From: PALSA-1006 sp037140475
GTDB lineage: Bacteria; Pseudomonadota; Gammaproteobacteria; Burkholderiales; Gallionellaceae
DNA: 64,000 bases
Direction of reading: 5' to 3'
NCBI GenBank assembly: GCA_037140475.1
Contig: JBAXEJ010000001.1
Span: 1 to 64,000, forward strand
The translations under genes and the position numbers were made by a program. Numbering within the stretch: position 1 is the stretch's first letter; every line of letters starts with the position of its first letter. The notes beneath the pieces were generated by a model. The model saw nothing but the letters and a program-made list of their open reading frames with translations. It was not told the origin of the DNA and made no database searches. This document shows, in pieces, positions 16,795 through 26,181 of the stretch.

Positions 16795-18810
16795 TTACAA
16801 AACGCTCTCGACAGCCTTCACCACATCACCAACGGTGAAGCCGAAATGTTTGAATAATTCTGGTGCCGGTGCAGATTCGCCGAAGCAGTCCATACCGATT
16901 ACAGCACCCTCTAGGCCAACGTACTTGTACCAGAAGCCTGTTACACCCGCCTCAACAGCAACACGTTTCACGCCCTTGAGCAACACGCTGTCTTTGTAAG
17001 CCTGATCTTGGCGATCGAACACGTTCGTACATGGCATTGAAACCACGCGTACAAATACACCCTCATCCGCTAACGCAGCTTGTGCTTTAACTGCTAAGTC
17101 AACTTCAGAGCCTGTCGCAATAATGATCGCTTGTGGCTTGCCGTTAGATGCTTCTGACAACACATAACCACCCTTGCGGATATTGGCGATTTGCGCTGCG
17201 TCACGCTTCTGGAATTGCAGATTTTGACGGCTAAAAATTAATGAAGATGGGCCTGTTTTACGCTCAACTGCGTAGATCCAAGACACCATTGATTCGGTTG
17301 TATCACATGGACGCCAAGTGTCCATATTTGGAATGTAGCGCAGGGTCGTTGTTTGCTCGACAGGTTGGTGAGTCGGGCCGTCTTCGCCCAGACCAATAGA
17401 GTCGTGAGTAAATACATAAATTACACGCTGCTTCATCAAAGCAGACATACGTAACGCATTACGAGCGTACTCAGAGAACATCAAGAAGGTGCCGCCGAAT
17501 GGCAACAAACCACCGTGTAAACACATACCGTTCATGATGTGCGACATGCCAAATTCACGCACACCGTAACTGATGTAGTTACCTGGCTTTGTGCCTGAAA
17601 CGTGAGTTGCGCCAACCCAGTTAGTCAGGTTAGAGCCTGTCAAGTCAGCAGAGCCGCCCAAGAATTCTGGTAGTCCTGGCTGCAACGCATTGATCGCATT
17701 TTGCGATGCTTTACGTGTGGCAATTGTTTCACCTTTAGCGTTAACCTGCTCCAACGCTTTGGCAGCAAAGTCAGCCCAGTTAGCTGGCAAATCACCCTTC
17801 ATGCGACGCTCAAATTCAGATGCTTCTGCTGGGAACGCTGCGCGATAGGCGGCAAATTTTGTATTCCACTCTTTTTCAGCAGCCGCGCCTTTTTCTTTGG
17901 CATCCCACGCTTTGTAAACGTGAGCAGGAATTTCAAACGGCGGGTAGTTCCAACCAATGCGTGCACGGGTTGCCGCAATTTCAGCATCACCCAAGGCTGC
18001 GCCGTGAACATCGTGCGTACCCTCTTTATTTGGCGAACCTGCACCAATAACAGTTTTGCAACAAATCAATGTTGGCTTATCTGTTACTTTTTTCGCAGCT
18101 TCGATAGCGGCATGAAGCGCATCTGAATCATGGCCTTCAACGTCCGCAATCACATGCCAGCCATAAGCCTCAAAACGCTTTGGCGTGTTGTCAGTGAACC
18201 ATCCGCCAACGTGACCGTCGATAGAAATATCGTTGTCGTCCCAGAATGCAGTGAGCTTACCAAGGCCCCATGTACCAGCCAAAGCGCAAGCTTCGTGAGA
18301 AATACCTTCCATCATGCAACCATCGCCCATGAACACATAGGTGCGGTGATCTACTATTTCGTGGCCTGGCTTGTTGAACTGATTTGCCATCAACTTTTCA
18401 GCCATCGCCATACCGACAGCGTTGGTGATACCCTGGCCGAGTGGACCAGTGGTTGTTTCAACACCCACAGTGTAGCCATATTCTGGGTGGCCTGGCGTCT
18501 TAGAATGCATCTGACGGAAGCGCTTAATTTCTTCCATCGGCAAGTCGTAGCCAGTCAGGTGTAACAGCGCGTAGATCAACATCGAACCGTGACCGTTAGA
18601 CTGTACGAAGCGATCGCGATCAGCCCATTTTGGATTGTTCGGGTTGTGACGTAGATGACGGTTCCATAGAACCTCAGCAATCTCCGCCATGCCCATCGGG
18701 GCACCTGGGTGCCCCGAGTTTGCCTTCTGTACTGCATCCATTGCTAGTGCACGAATCGCACCAGTTGTGTCGTTAAACTTTGGGGGTTTTACATTACGCG
18801 CCACAGCCAT
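16795..18810 (-). CDS. tkt: Transketolase
   Basis: A 671-residue thiamine-diphosphate-dependent transketolase, which moves two-carbon units between sugar phosphates to regenerate pentoses in the Calvin cycle. The thiamine diphosphate motif starts at GDGCMMEGISHEA, the N-terminal signature SGHPGAPMGMA is intact, and the second domain has GLGEDGPTHQPVEQ. It is the first gene of the tkt-gapA-pgk-pyk-fba unit, with an AGGAGG ribosome site. The operon promoter should lie in the 126-base gap at 18811-18936, although I could not pick a convincing -10/-35 pair. Confidence 0.97.
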   Translation of the reverse strand: MAVARNVKPPKFNDTTGAIRALAMDAVQKANSGHPGAPMGMAEIAEVLWNRHLRHNPNNPKWADRDRFVQSNGHGSMLIYALLHLTGYDLPMEEIKRFRQMHSKTPGHPEYGYTVGVETTTGPLGQGITNAVGMAMAEKLMANQFNKPGHEIVDHRTYVFMGDGCMMEGISHEACALAGTWGLGKLTAFWDDNDISIDGHVGGWFTDNTPKRFEAYGWHVIADVEGHDSDALHAAIEAAKKVTDKPTLICCKTVIGAGSPNKEGTHDVHGAALGDAEIAATRARIGWNYPPFEIPAHVYKAWDAKEKGAAAEKEWNTKFAAYRAAFPAEASEFERRMKGDLPANWADFAAKALEQVNAKGETIATRKASQNAINALQPGLPEFLGGSADLTGSNLTNWVGATHVSGTKPGNYISYGVREFGMSHIMNGMCLHGGLLPFGGTFLMFSEYARNALRMSALMKQRVIYVFTHDSIGLGEDGPTHQPVEQTTTLRYIPNMDTWRPCDTTESMVSWIYAVERKTGPSSLIFSRQNLQFQKRDAAQIANIRKGGYVLSEASNGKPQAIIIATGSEVDLAVKAQAALADEGVFVRVVSMPCTNVFDRQDQAYKDSVLLKGVKRVAVEAGVTGFWYKYVGLEGAVIGMDCFGESAPAPELFKHFGFTVGDVVKAVESVL

Positions 18811-18936
18811 TTTACCGCCTCCTAAGAAACATCCTGAACGTCGAGATTGAATTGTAATTACGAATTTTGAGGGGCAATTATGCCGCAGCGACCTGTTTAG
18901 GGCAATAACACTCTTCGCTTCCCCATAAATAAACTC

Positions 18937-19566
18937 TTAGGCTGGGCCCGCCCCCTTTTTTTGAGGCTTGATTCCTAGCTGTTTTAGCTTTCGATACAGG
19001 TGGGTACGCTCAATCCCCACCTTTTCGGCCACCCTTGTTAAATTGCTATTTTCCTTTTGCATTTGATATTTGAAATAAGCACTATCAAAATATTCACGCA
19101 CTTCACGCAGTGGTAAATCAAGCGGCAACGCAACCATGACCATTCCTACTTCATTCACAGCCTCTTCTGGTTGCTCTTGTGGCTTTTCGGGGGGCATACC
19201 TTGTTGCATCGCTTTGGCCACGGTTTTCAGCAGTTTTTGTAAAGCAATTGGCTTTTCCAGAAAATCTATCGCACCCACTCGGATTGCTTCTAGCGCCGTT
19301 TCGATCGTACCGTGGCCAGACATCATAATGACAGGCATGGTTAATAGACGCTGAGTCGACCATTCTTTTAACAGCGCCAAACCATCGGTATCTGGCATCC
19401 AAATATCCAGCAGCACTAAATCTGGGGTATGGCTCAGACGATACTCCCTTGCTTGCCCTGCATTTTCGGCAAGATGTACGCGATACCCTTCATCAAACAA
19501 AATCTCCGAAAGCAACTCTCGAATACCGATTTCATCGTCGACAACTAATATTTCTTTTAATGACAC
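18937..19566 (-). CDS. NtrX/PrrA-like response regulator without AAA+ domain
   Basis: A 209-residue response regulator. Residues 1-120 are a receiver domain with Asp10/Asp11, phospho-acceptor Asp54 and Lys105 (LEKP). A proline- and glutamate-rich linker follows, then a Fis-type helix-turn-helix at about residues 165-200 (NLTRVAEKVGIERTHLYRKL). The sigma-54 AAA+ domain of true NtrX is absent, so it should act as a simple DNA binder. The start is GTG, sharing one base with the kinase stop (TAGTG) and using a GGAGG site inside the kinase gene, so the pair is translationally coupled. The targets are unknown. Confidence 0.9.
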   Translation of the reverse strand: MSLKEILVVDDEIGIRELLSEILFDEGYRVHLAENAGQAREYRLSHTPDLVLLDIWMPDTDGLALLKEWSTQRLLTMPVIMMSGHGTIETALEAIRVGAIDFLEKPIALQKLLKTVAKAMQQGMPPEKPQEQPEEAVNEVGMVMVALPLDLPLREVREYFDSAYFKYQMQKENSNLTRVAEKVGIERTHLYRKLKQLGIKPQKKGAGPA

Positions 19567-21701
19567 TATGCCACCTCCATTTCTAACTCCAGCGGCAGGC
19601 TCACGATTACCTGTGTTCCCACCGATACTTGGCTTTCAATCACAATCCTGCCGCCGTGCTCTTCCACAATTTTCTTAACAATTGGCAATCCGAGCCCCGT
19701 TCCCTTGGCTTTCGTCGTCATGTAGGGCTCAAAAATACGCGCGAGCAACTGTTCTTGAATGCCTGAACCATTGTCACTCACCATCAAATGAAGTTCGTTA
19801 TTTGTGCTCACCGTTGAAACAACAATTTGTGGTTGCGCAACTTGCTGCAACGCATCGTGAGCGTTATGTAATAGGTTATGAACGATTTGCCGCAACCGAG
19901 TGGGATCTCCTCGCAACCAAGTTTTAGTTGCGCTCAGTTGCAGGGTAATTGGGCTGCTGTTTGCCTCATATAAGCCCAGCACCTCCCCCAATAGTTGATG
20001 CATATCCAGTAGCTCCAACTTAAGCGTGGAAGAGGGTGCGCGAGCGTAATCCGCAAAATCTGCCACCATGTTTTTCATCGCTGCCACTTGGCTGACAATA
20101 GTCTGCGTTGCACGTTGTAAAAGCTTGGCATCACTCTCATCCAGTTTTGCACTTAATTTGTGCTGCATCCGTTCCGCTGACAATTGTATTGGGGTAAGCG
20201 GGTTTTTAATTTCGTGTGCCAAGCGTCGTGCAACCTCGCCCCACGCCGCCTGACGCTCTGCCTGTAACAGATGAGTAATGTCATCAAACACAATAACGTA
20301 ACTACTGTCGCGCAGGCTGGCTAAGCGCGTACCGCGAATTAAAAGAATTTGATCGCCATTTTTAGTATGCCTTTCAATTTGCTTTTGCCATTCCGCGCTA
20401 TCTGAGTCGGAAGTGAGGCTCACAACCGTTTCAACAAATGAACGAAGTAGAACATGCGCTTCAACAATTTCAGCTAACGCGGCCCCCTTCCACTGGCGCA
20501 ATGGCGCACCTAAAATTTCTTCTGCTATTGAATTAGCCAAATTTAATCTGGACTGATCATCAATAACGATCACACCGGAAGACAAATGCGTCAGCACACT
20601 TTCCAAATAGCCTTTGGCACTTTCAACTTGTTGCTGCTGTTGCTCACTCAGCTTTTTTGCATCTGCCAACTGTGCGGTCATCTGATTAAAAAGTCCCGTG
20701 AGTGCGCCTAGCTCATCTTGGCTTTGTACCGGGTAGTTTCCGGAAAAATTACCCTGCGCGACCGCGCGGGTACCTTCCGCCAATGCAGCTAACGGAGAAC
20801 TTAGCCGTCCGCTTAATAAAAAGGCGGCGGAAACCGCGCTTAACAATACGATTAAAAGTGACAGCGTTAAGGTGATGCCATACAACCGTTTTAAGCCTCC
20901 CCGGGATAAAGTTAACTCCTGATAATCTCTATAGACCGACTGCACGGTTTCCGCATCCTCCGCAAATTGCTTCGGCACCGGTTGTAAGAAATGCAAAATC
21001 TGCCGTTCGCCGTGTTGCTTGGTGCTGCTAATAGCAACCAAAACTCGCAAAACTAAACGATTGCCCGGCAAGGCTTCAATCTCTCTATATGAACCCTTGA
21101 TGGCTACTTCACGCAACAATTGCCGATCTAATATATTGATTAAATTAAGATTGCTTTTGGTAGTCGTCGCAAGCAACTTGCCATCCAAGCTAAAAATAGC
21201 GGCTTCTTGAGCTTCTGATTTATCAATTAGACGATTAAGCGTGGCCTTATAACGCTCGGCGCCTTGCTCCGCGAGCACCAAGGAAAGCAAATTGCCCTTT
21301 TTTCCCAGCTCATTCAGCCCCGTTTCTAACGAGTTTCGCCCTAAATTAAGTCCTCCCTCCAACGCTTTTTCCACACGAATATCGAACCAAGATTCAATAC
21401 TCTTGCCCAAAAACTGTACCGACACCGCATACATCAGCAGGCCCGGCAGGATGGCAATCAGAGAGAAAAACAGAGTCAGGCGCAACATCAGCTTTGCACC
21501 AAATACTTTCTGTTTTAATTTAAGTCGCAATTGCCATAACTGAAATCCAACTAAGCCAATTAGCCCAACCGTTAACAGCACGGTGAGAATTAATAAGCTG
21601 GAGTAGTGCTGAGAAAATAAAGCCGTATTAGCACTAGCGCTCGATAACAAGTAGAGCAACGCCAAACCCAACAACCCTGAAAAGATAATCAGATATTTCA
21701 T
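19566..21701 (-). CDS. NtrY-like sensor histidine kinase
   Basis: A 711-residue membrane histidine kinase. Hydrophobic helices lie near residues 5-22, 35-56, 72-97 and 274-296, bounding an extracytoplasmic sensor region (about 98-273). A HAMP domain (about 294-346), a PAS domain (about 365-470), HisKA with His496 (RRLAHEIKNPLTPIQLS) and a HATPase domain ending with the GTGLGLPIVKKIV box follow in order. This is the architecture of NtrY. It is coupled to the downstream regulator and overlaps the DUF4390 gene upstream, an arrangement common in betaproteobacteria. The signal sensed is unknown; redox or nitrogen status has been suggested for the family. Confidence 0.92.
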   Translation of the reverse strand: MKYLIIFSGLLGLALLYLLSSASANTALFSQHYSSLLILTVLLTVGLIGLVGFQLWQLRLKLKQKVFGAKLMLRLTLFFSLIAILPGLLMYAVSVQFLGKSIESWFDIRVEKALEGGLNLGRNSLETGLNELGKKGNLLSLVLAEQGAERYKATLNRLIDKSEAQEAAIFSLDGKLLATTTKSNLNLINILDRQLLREVAIKGSYREIEALPGNRLVLRVLVAISSTKQHGERQILHFLQPVPKQFAEDAETVQSVYRDYQELTLSRGGLKRLYGITLTLSLLIVLLSAVSAAFLLSGRLSSPLAALAEGTRAVAQGNFSGNYPVQSQDELGALTGLFNQMTAQLADAKKLSEQQQQQVESAKGYLESVLTHLSSGVIVIDDQSRLNLANSIAEEILGAPLRQWKGAALAEIVEAHVLLRSFVETVVSLTSDSDSAEWQKQIERHTKNGDQILLIRGTRLASLRDSSYVIVFDDITHLLQAERQAAWGEVARRLAHEIKNPLTPIQLSAERMQHKLSAKLDESDAKLLQRATQTIVSQVAAMKNMVADFADYARAPSSTLKLELLDMHQLLGEVLGLYEANSSPITLQLSATKTWLRGDPTRLRQIVHNLLHNAHDALQQVAQPQIVVSTVSTNNELHLMVSDNGSGIQEQLLARIFEPYMTTKAKGTGLGLPIVKKIVEEHGGRIVIESQVSVGTQVIVSLPLELEMEVA

Positions 21702-22336
21702 GGTTTTTCAGCTGCCTCTTTTTCCGCTAAGACAGCCTGCATGGACCAACTATATTTTTCCGAGGTCAAGTCCCACTCGCTGTTGGTTAGTGCAGTTACT
21801 TGTAACGGCTTGGGGAGTTGCGAAACGTCCAAGCGCATTTGTGCAAAAGCGGTATAGCGCGTTTCGCTTTTCAGCATTTTGGCAACATAGCCCGCCGTAC
21901 CGGTTTGAAATACGGATTCCGCAAGGGGAGGTAAAGTTTGACGGCCCAGTAGGCGCAACGCACTTTCCAAATTGGGAAAGCCTTGGAATAGGGTGCCGCG
22001 TGAAATTCGATATTGCCGCGTTAAAGCGTTGTAGGAAAGTTTAGTGACCTGCTCCGCCTGCACCACATCGCTATCTAGCCAATACCAACGTGAGCGCGTA
22101 ATTGAAAGCTCGCTGACAAAGTTAAGCACCACCCCGTGAAGAAGCGCATCGGCAACGGATGGTGGTAGGGTAATCTTAAAATCAGCCACCACCTCATAGC
22201 CCTCATCGACAGGCCGCACCTCTGCTTTGCTAACGGTAATTCCCTCTGCGCTTACGAGGGCCGAGTAACATAGCAAACTGAGCAATAGCGCTAGCTTGAC
22301 TAAATAGTTACGAAGATGTTTTCTGCAATAACGCAT
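21698..22336 (-). CDS. DUF4390 secreted protein
   Basis: A protein of about 212 residues with a signal peptide (MRYCRKHLRNYLVKLALLLS and on to SALVSA) and a DUF4390 domain. That domain has no known activity; it is regularly found just upstream of NtrY-like kinases in betaproteobacteria, where it may act as a periplasmic partner of the sensor. The start is uncertain: ATGs at 22390, 22348 and 22336 are in frame. The last gives the cleanest signal peptide, and all of them overlap the end of rsmB. It overlaps the kinase start by 4 bases. Confidence 0.82.
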   Translation of the reverse strand: MRYCRKHLRNYLVKLALLLSLLCYSALVSAEGITVSKAEVRPVDEGYEVVADFKITLPPSVADALLHGVVLNFVSELSITRSRWYWLDSDVVQAEQVTKLSYNALTRQYRISRGTLFQGFPNLESALRLLGRQTLPPLAESVFQTGTAGYVAKMLKSETRYTAFAQMRLDVSQLPKPLQVTALTNSEWDLTSEKYSWSMQAVLAEKEAAEKP

Positions 22337-23582
22337 AAAAGAAGCCATCGTGCCGTTCGTTTGGTAGCAGCTGTCCTTCCAATAAATCATTCGCCACTAC
22401 TGGTATCTGTTTGGCGTTGTTCTGCCGCAATAAAAACCGCTCAATATTCTGCTGATTTTCTTCTGCAAATATTGAACATGTTGCATACAACAACTTACCG
22501 CCCTCAGACAATAATGGCCACAACGCATCTAGAATTTTAGCTTGCTGCTGGGCAAATCCTGCAATATCAGAGGGTCTACGCAACCATTTAATATCAGGAT
22601 GCCGGCGTACTACGCCCGAAGCTGAGCACGGCACATCGGCGAGTATTCTCTCAAACTGCTGGCCATCCCACCAGTTGTTAGGTTTCGCTGCATCACCGCA
22701 CAGCAGGGCAGCCTCTAATTTCAAGCGCTGTAAATTTTCTGTGACTCGGCAAAGGCGTTGCTCATCAATATCGATCGCAACTAATTTAATCTCAGCACTC
22801 TCTAACAGATGAGCACTTTTTCCGCCCGGTGCCGCACACACATCCAACACTCGCATACCATCAGAAATGTCCAATAAACTCGCCGCGTACTGTGCCCCCG
22901 CATCCTGTACTGATACTTCGCCTGAAGCAAATCCTGGTATTTTTTCTACTGGTAACGGCGTCTCCAGCAACACAGCGTCTGGTGTGATTAATTGTGCGGC
23001 GATCCCCTGTGCAACTAGATTCATTAAATATTGTTGCGGTTTTGCAAGGCGCTTATTTACTCGCAGCGTCATAGGCGGGTGTTGATTGCCCACAAGTAAA
23101 ATTTCAGCGGCACTTTCGCCATATTGTGCTTTAATTTTATCTATCCACCACTGCGGATAAGAATAGCGACCCTCCTCAGAAACAGCTGCCAATTTAGTTA
23201 GCTCTTCTTGTCTGCGCAAAAAATTGCGCAGCACCGCATTAACCAACCCGCCGGCTGAACGATTAATTTGTTTTGAGGTTTCTACCGTGTGATCAACGAC
23301 CGCATATTTTGCCGCCTTGCTATATTGCAGTTGGTAAAGCGCGATTAACAATAGGTTGCGGAGGTTGTTATCGCTAAGTGGCTTAAGCACTAGTGCGTTA
23401 AGCATTTTTGATAGCTGCCCATAAAAGCGCAGAGTGCCGTAACACAGGTCTTGCAGCGCACCCCTTTCTTGAGGGGTCAGCATCGTCCGGTTTTTTAAAA
23501 CCGCATCTAGTGCTTGGTTTAAATTTTTACCCGCCAGAACTTGGCCAATAATTGTCACCGCATGTAAATGGACTGTTTGCAT
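22308..23582 (-). CDS. rsmB: 16S rRNA m5C967 methyltransferase RsmB
   Basis: A 424-residue RsmB (Sun/Fmu). The N-terminal third is a NusB-like RNA-binding domain. The C-terminal two thirds are a SAM-dependent methyltransferase with VLDVCAAPGGKSAHLLE, the DVPCSASGVVRRHPDIKW motif IV segment and the catalytic cysteine in YATCSIFAEEN. It methylates C967 of 16S rRNA. It lies directly after fmt, sharing one base with its stop, as in many proteobacteria. Confidence 0.95.
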   Translation of the reverse strand: MQTVHLHAVTIIGQVLAGKNLNQALDAVLKNRTMLTPQERGALQDLCYGTLRFYGQLSKMLNALVLKPLSDNNLRNLLLIALYQLQYSKAAKYAVVDHTVETSKQINRSAGGLVNAVLRNFLRRQEELTKLAAVSEEGRYSYPQWWIDKIKAQYGESAAEILLVGNQHPPMTLRVNKRLAKPQQYLMNLVAQGIAAQLITPDAVLLETPLPVEKIPGFASGEVSVQDAGAQYAASLLDISDGMRVLDVCAAPGGKSAHLLESAEIKLVAIDIDEQRLCRVTENLQRLKLEAALLCGDAAKPNNWWDGQQFERILADVPCSASGVVRRHPDIKWLRRPSDIAGFAQQQAKILDALWPLLSEGGKLLYATCSIFAEENQQNIERFLLRQNNAKQIPVVANDLLEGQLLPNERHDGFFYALLQKTSS

Positions 23583-24514
23583 TAGCGCGTTACGAAGCGA
23601 TCACCCGCTTTAACTGTAAAGCCTTGTAGAAATTGTGTTACGGGCAAGGCTTTAGCATTTGGCTTTTGGATCACCTCCAGCGAAAGTGCGCCTTCTCCAC
23701 AGGCTACAACCAATGCATTTTTTTCCACTTGCAACACCTCACCTGGCTCGCCTGCTTTACTCTCGCAAACACTTGCTTGCCAAATTTTTAATTGTGTTTC
23801 ATTTAATACGGAGGCTGCACCAGGAAATGGGTTGTAGCCGCGTACATTACGGGCAATTTCCTGTGCGTTTTTTGACCAATCAATCTGACTTTCTTCTTTG
23901 CCCAACTTGCTCGCATAACTTGCTAAATCATTATCCTGCGACTTCGCTTGGATTTTATTTTCTTGATGGAGCGTGAGCGCCTCTAAAATCGCGCTCGCTC
24001 CTAGCTCGGCTAACTTAGCGTGCAAAGTTTCTGAGGTATCACTTGCCGTAATTGAGCATTCTTTTTTGAGCAACATGTCCCCGGTATCTAAACCAACGTC
24101 CATCTGCATAATGGTGATGCCCGTCTGTTGATCGCCGGCCAAAATTGCGCGCTGAATTGGCGCAGCGCCTCTCCACCTCGGCAACAGTGACGCATGAATA
24201 TTCCAACAACCCAGACGGGGGATTTCCAATACGATTTTCGGCAAAATCAAACCGTACGCAGCGACAATCATCAGGTCAGCCTGATAACTAGCCAGCTGCT
24301 CTTGAATGTCCGCCCCTTTCAACGAGGGCGGTTGTAAAACCGTTATGCCGTGTTCAAGCGCAAGCTGTTTTACTGGGCTAGCTTTGAGTTGCATACCCCG
24401 ACCAGATGGACGATCTGGTTGCGTCAGCACAGCAACAATTTCAAACTGTTTATCGAGTAGCGCTTTTAAGGCGTGCGCTGCAAAGGCGGGAGTTCCTGCA
24501 AAGATAATTTTCAA
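23582..24514 (-). CDS. fmt: Methionyl-tRNA formyltransferase
   Basis: A 310-residue Fmt, which formylates initiator Met-tRNA using 10-formyltetrahydrofolate. The signature NIHASLLPRWRGAAPIQRAI contains the catalytic histidine and the folate-site residues, and the N-terminal FAGTPAFAAHAL matches the family. The C-terminal OB-fold, which binds tRNA, is present from about residue 205. It sits 10 bases after def, the usual def-fmt pair. Confidence 0.96.
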   Translation of the reverse strand: MKIIFAGTPAFAAHALKALLDKQFEIVAVLTQPDRPSGRGMQLKASPVKQLALEHGITVLQPPSLKGADIQEQLASYQADLMIVAAYGLILPKIVLEIPRLGCWNIHASLLPRWRGAAPIQRAILAGDQQTGITIMQMDVGLDTGDMLLKKECSITASDTSETLHAKLAELGASAILEALTLHQENKIQAKSQDNDLASYASKLGKEESQIDWSKNAQEIARNVRGYNPFPGAASVLNETQLKIWQASVCESKAGEPGEVLQVEKNALVVACGEGALSLEVIQKPNAKALPVTQFLQGFTVKAGDRFVTR

Positions 24515-24524
24515 TTCTAATTCA

Positions 24525-25028
24525 CTAAAATGTTTCGCGAAGTCGCTTTTTCAGTTTATTGCGAATGCGCACTTGCTTAAGGCTGGAAAGTCTTTCAACG
24601 AAAACTTTTCCCAGTAAATGATCCATTTCATGCTGAATACAAACAGCCAAAAGGCCTTCCGCATCTAATTTAAAAGTCTCGCCTTTAATATTGACTGCCT
24701 GCACAGTAACACGCTCTGCGCGCTCAACCTTATCGTATATTCCCGGTACAGAGAGGCACCCCTCTTCACACTTACTTTCACCTTCACTATTTAATAGTTC
24801 TGGGTTAATCAATACCAGCAGATCGTCGTGCAGCTCTGACAAATCCATCACAATCACTTGCAAATGCACATCGACTTGCGTTGCCGCCAAGCCAATTCCC
24901 GGCGCTTTGTACATTGTTTCAGCCATATCTGAAACGAGTTTGCGAATTTCGGATGTGACGGTTTCCACACGTTTAGCAACTTTATGCAAACGCGGATCTG
25001 GGTACTGAAGAATTTGAAGGATTGCCAT
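24525..25028 (-). CDS. def: Peptide deformylase
   Basis: A 167-residue peptide deformylase, which removes the N-formyl group from new proteins. All three metal-site motifs are present: GIGLAATQVD, EGCLSVPG (cysteine ligand) and QHEMDHL (the two histidine ligands and catalytic glutamate). It is the first gene of the leftward def-fmt-rsmB-DUF4390-ntrY-like chain, so the promoter should lie in the 91-base gap shared with the divergent LysM gene. Confidence 0.97.
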   Translation of the reverse strand: MAILQILQYPDPRLHKVAKRVETVTSEIRKLVSDMAETMYKAPGIGLAATQVDVHLQVIVMDLSELHDDLLVLINPELLNSEGESKCEEGCLSVPGIYDKVERAERVTVQAVNIKGETFKLDAEGLLAVCIQHEMDHLLGKVFVERLSSLKQVRIRNKLKKRLRETF

Positions 25029-25073
25029 AAAAGCTTGCTAATTTAAATAACTAGATGCAGAATTTAATCGCGA

Positions 25074-25099
25074 GTGCGAAGTTCGCACCGTATTTTTTT
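25074..25099 (+). terminator. Hairpin with T run ahead of the LysM gene
   Basis: GTGCGAA-G-TTCGCAC forms a stem of at least 5 bp, followed two bases later by TATTTTTTT. It has the form of a plus-strand intrinsic terminator, yet no plus-strand gene lies just upstream. It may be a leader attenuator for the LysM gene, or it may stop antisense transcription from the def side. Confidence 0.45.
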
Positions 25100-25119
25100 C
25101 TACTTTGTTGGGGTTTTTC

Positions 25120-26178
25120 ATGCGCAAGATTATATCGCTGATTTGTCTTTTAATACCCATCCTCGCCCATGCTGACGAATTAGCAATCCGTGAAAACGCT
25201 CCCGACCGTCATGTTGTGGTTAAAGGCGATACGCTTTGGGATATATCCGCTAAGTTTTTCAAGGATCCTTGGAAATGGCAACAAATCTGGGGCTTGAATA
25301 AAGACACCATCAAAGATCCGCACTGGATCTACCCTGGAGATGTTGTGTTTTTGGATCGCTCAACAGGCACGTTAAAAATTGGGGACTCTAACGATTCTGC
25401 CGTTACCAACGCCAATGCAACGGTTACTCAAAACGATGTCATTAAGCTATCACCTCGCGCCCGTGAGGTAGCAGATGAACGCGGCTCTATTCCAATGATT
25501 CCTTATGGCGTGATTGCACCATTCTTGGCCAAACCACTGGTGGTTGATGGCAATGACTTTGCTAAATCACCTATTCTAGTTGGCACCTATGAACAGCGTG
25601 AATTACTTGGCGCGAATGACGTCGCTTACGTCAAGAACCTTCCCGCAGACAAAGGCACACAATGGCAAGTCTTTCGCCCTGGGAAAACTTTTGTGGACCC
25701 AGATACCGAAGAGGTGCTCGGTAATGAAGTTGTCTATTTAGGTGATGCGGTTGTTGAAAAATTCGCCCCCGTGAGCGAACTTAGAATCACTCAATCTGTA
25801 CTAGAAATTGGCAAGGGTGATCGCTTTACCCAGTCAACGCAGACCATTCCAAGCAATTATGAGCCACATGCACCTAGCACCAACATCGCGGCAAAAGTCA
25901 TTTCTATCTATGGCGGTGTTGCTCAAGCTAGCCAAAATGCCATTATCACCATCAATAAAGGCAAGCGTGACGGTATTGAAAATGGTCACGTATTAGCGCT
26001 TTACCAAAAAGGTGAAGTTCTTAAAGATAAGAAATTCTTTAGGCCGAAAGATGTTGCATTACCTGACGTGCGTTACGGCTTAATTTTCGTTTTCCGCACC
26101 TTCCATAAAGTTTCTTACGCCTTGGTATTGCAAACCCGCTTGCCGGTGGAGCTTTTGGATACTGCCAAAACACCGTAA
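25120..26178 (+). CDS. LysM-domain exported protein
   Basis: A 352-residue protein with a signal peptide (MRKIISLICLLIPILAHA) and one LysM domain at about residues 30-78 (VKGDTLWDISAKFFKDPWKW, ending at IYPGDVVFL). LysM binds peptidoglycan, so the protein should sit on the periplasmic face of the wall. The remaining 270 residues match no fold I can name, but proteins of this shape commonly precede dprA in betaproteobacteria. The start at 25120 is preferred over an in-frame TTG at 25105 because it begins the signal peptide cleanly. dprA follows after three bases. Confidence 0.88.
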   Translation: MRKIISLICLLIPILAHADELAIRENAPDRHVVVKGDTLWDISAKFFKDPWKWQQIWGLNKDTIKDPHWIYPGDVVFLDRSTGTLKIGDSNDSAVTNANATVTQNDVIKLSPRAREVADERGSIPMIPYGVIAPFLAKPLVVDGNDFAKSPILVGTYEQRELLGANDVAYVKNLPADKGTQWQVFRPGKTFVDPDTEEVLGNEVVYLGDAVVEKFAPVSELRITQSVLEIGKGDRFTQSTQTIPSNYEPHAPSTNIAAKVISIYGGVAQASQNAIITINKGKRDGIENGHVLALYQKGEVLKDKKFFRPKDVALPDVRYGLIFVFRTFHKVSYALVLQTRLPVELLDTAKTP

Positions 26179-26181
26179 GCA

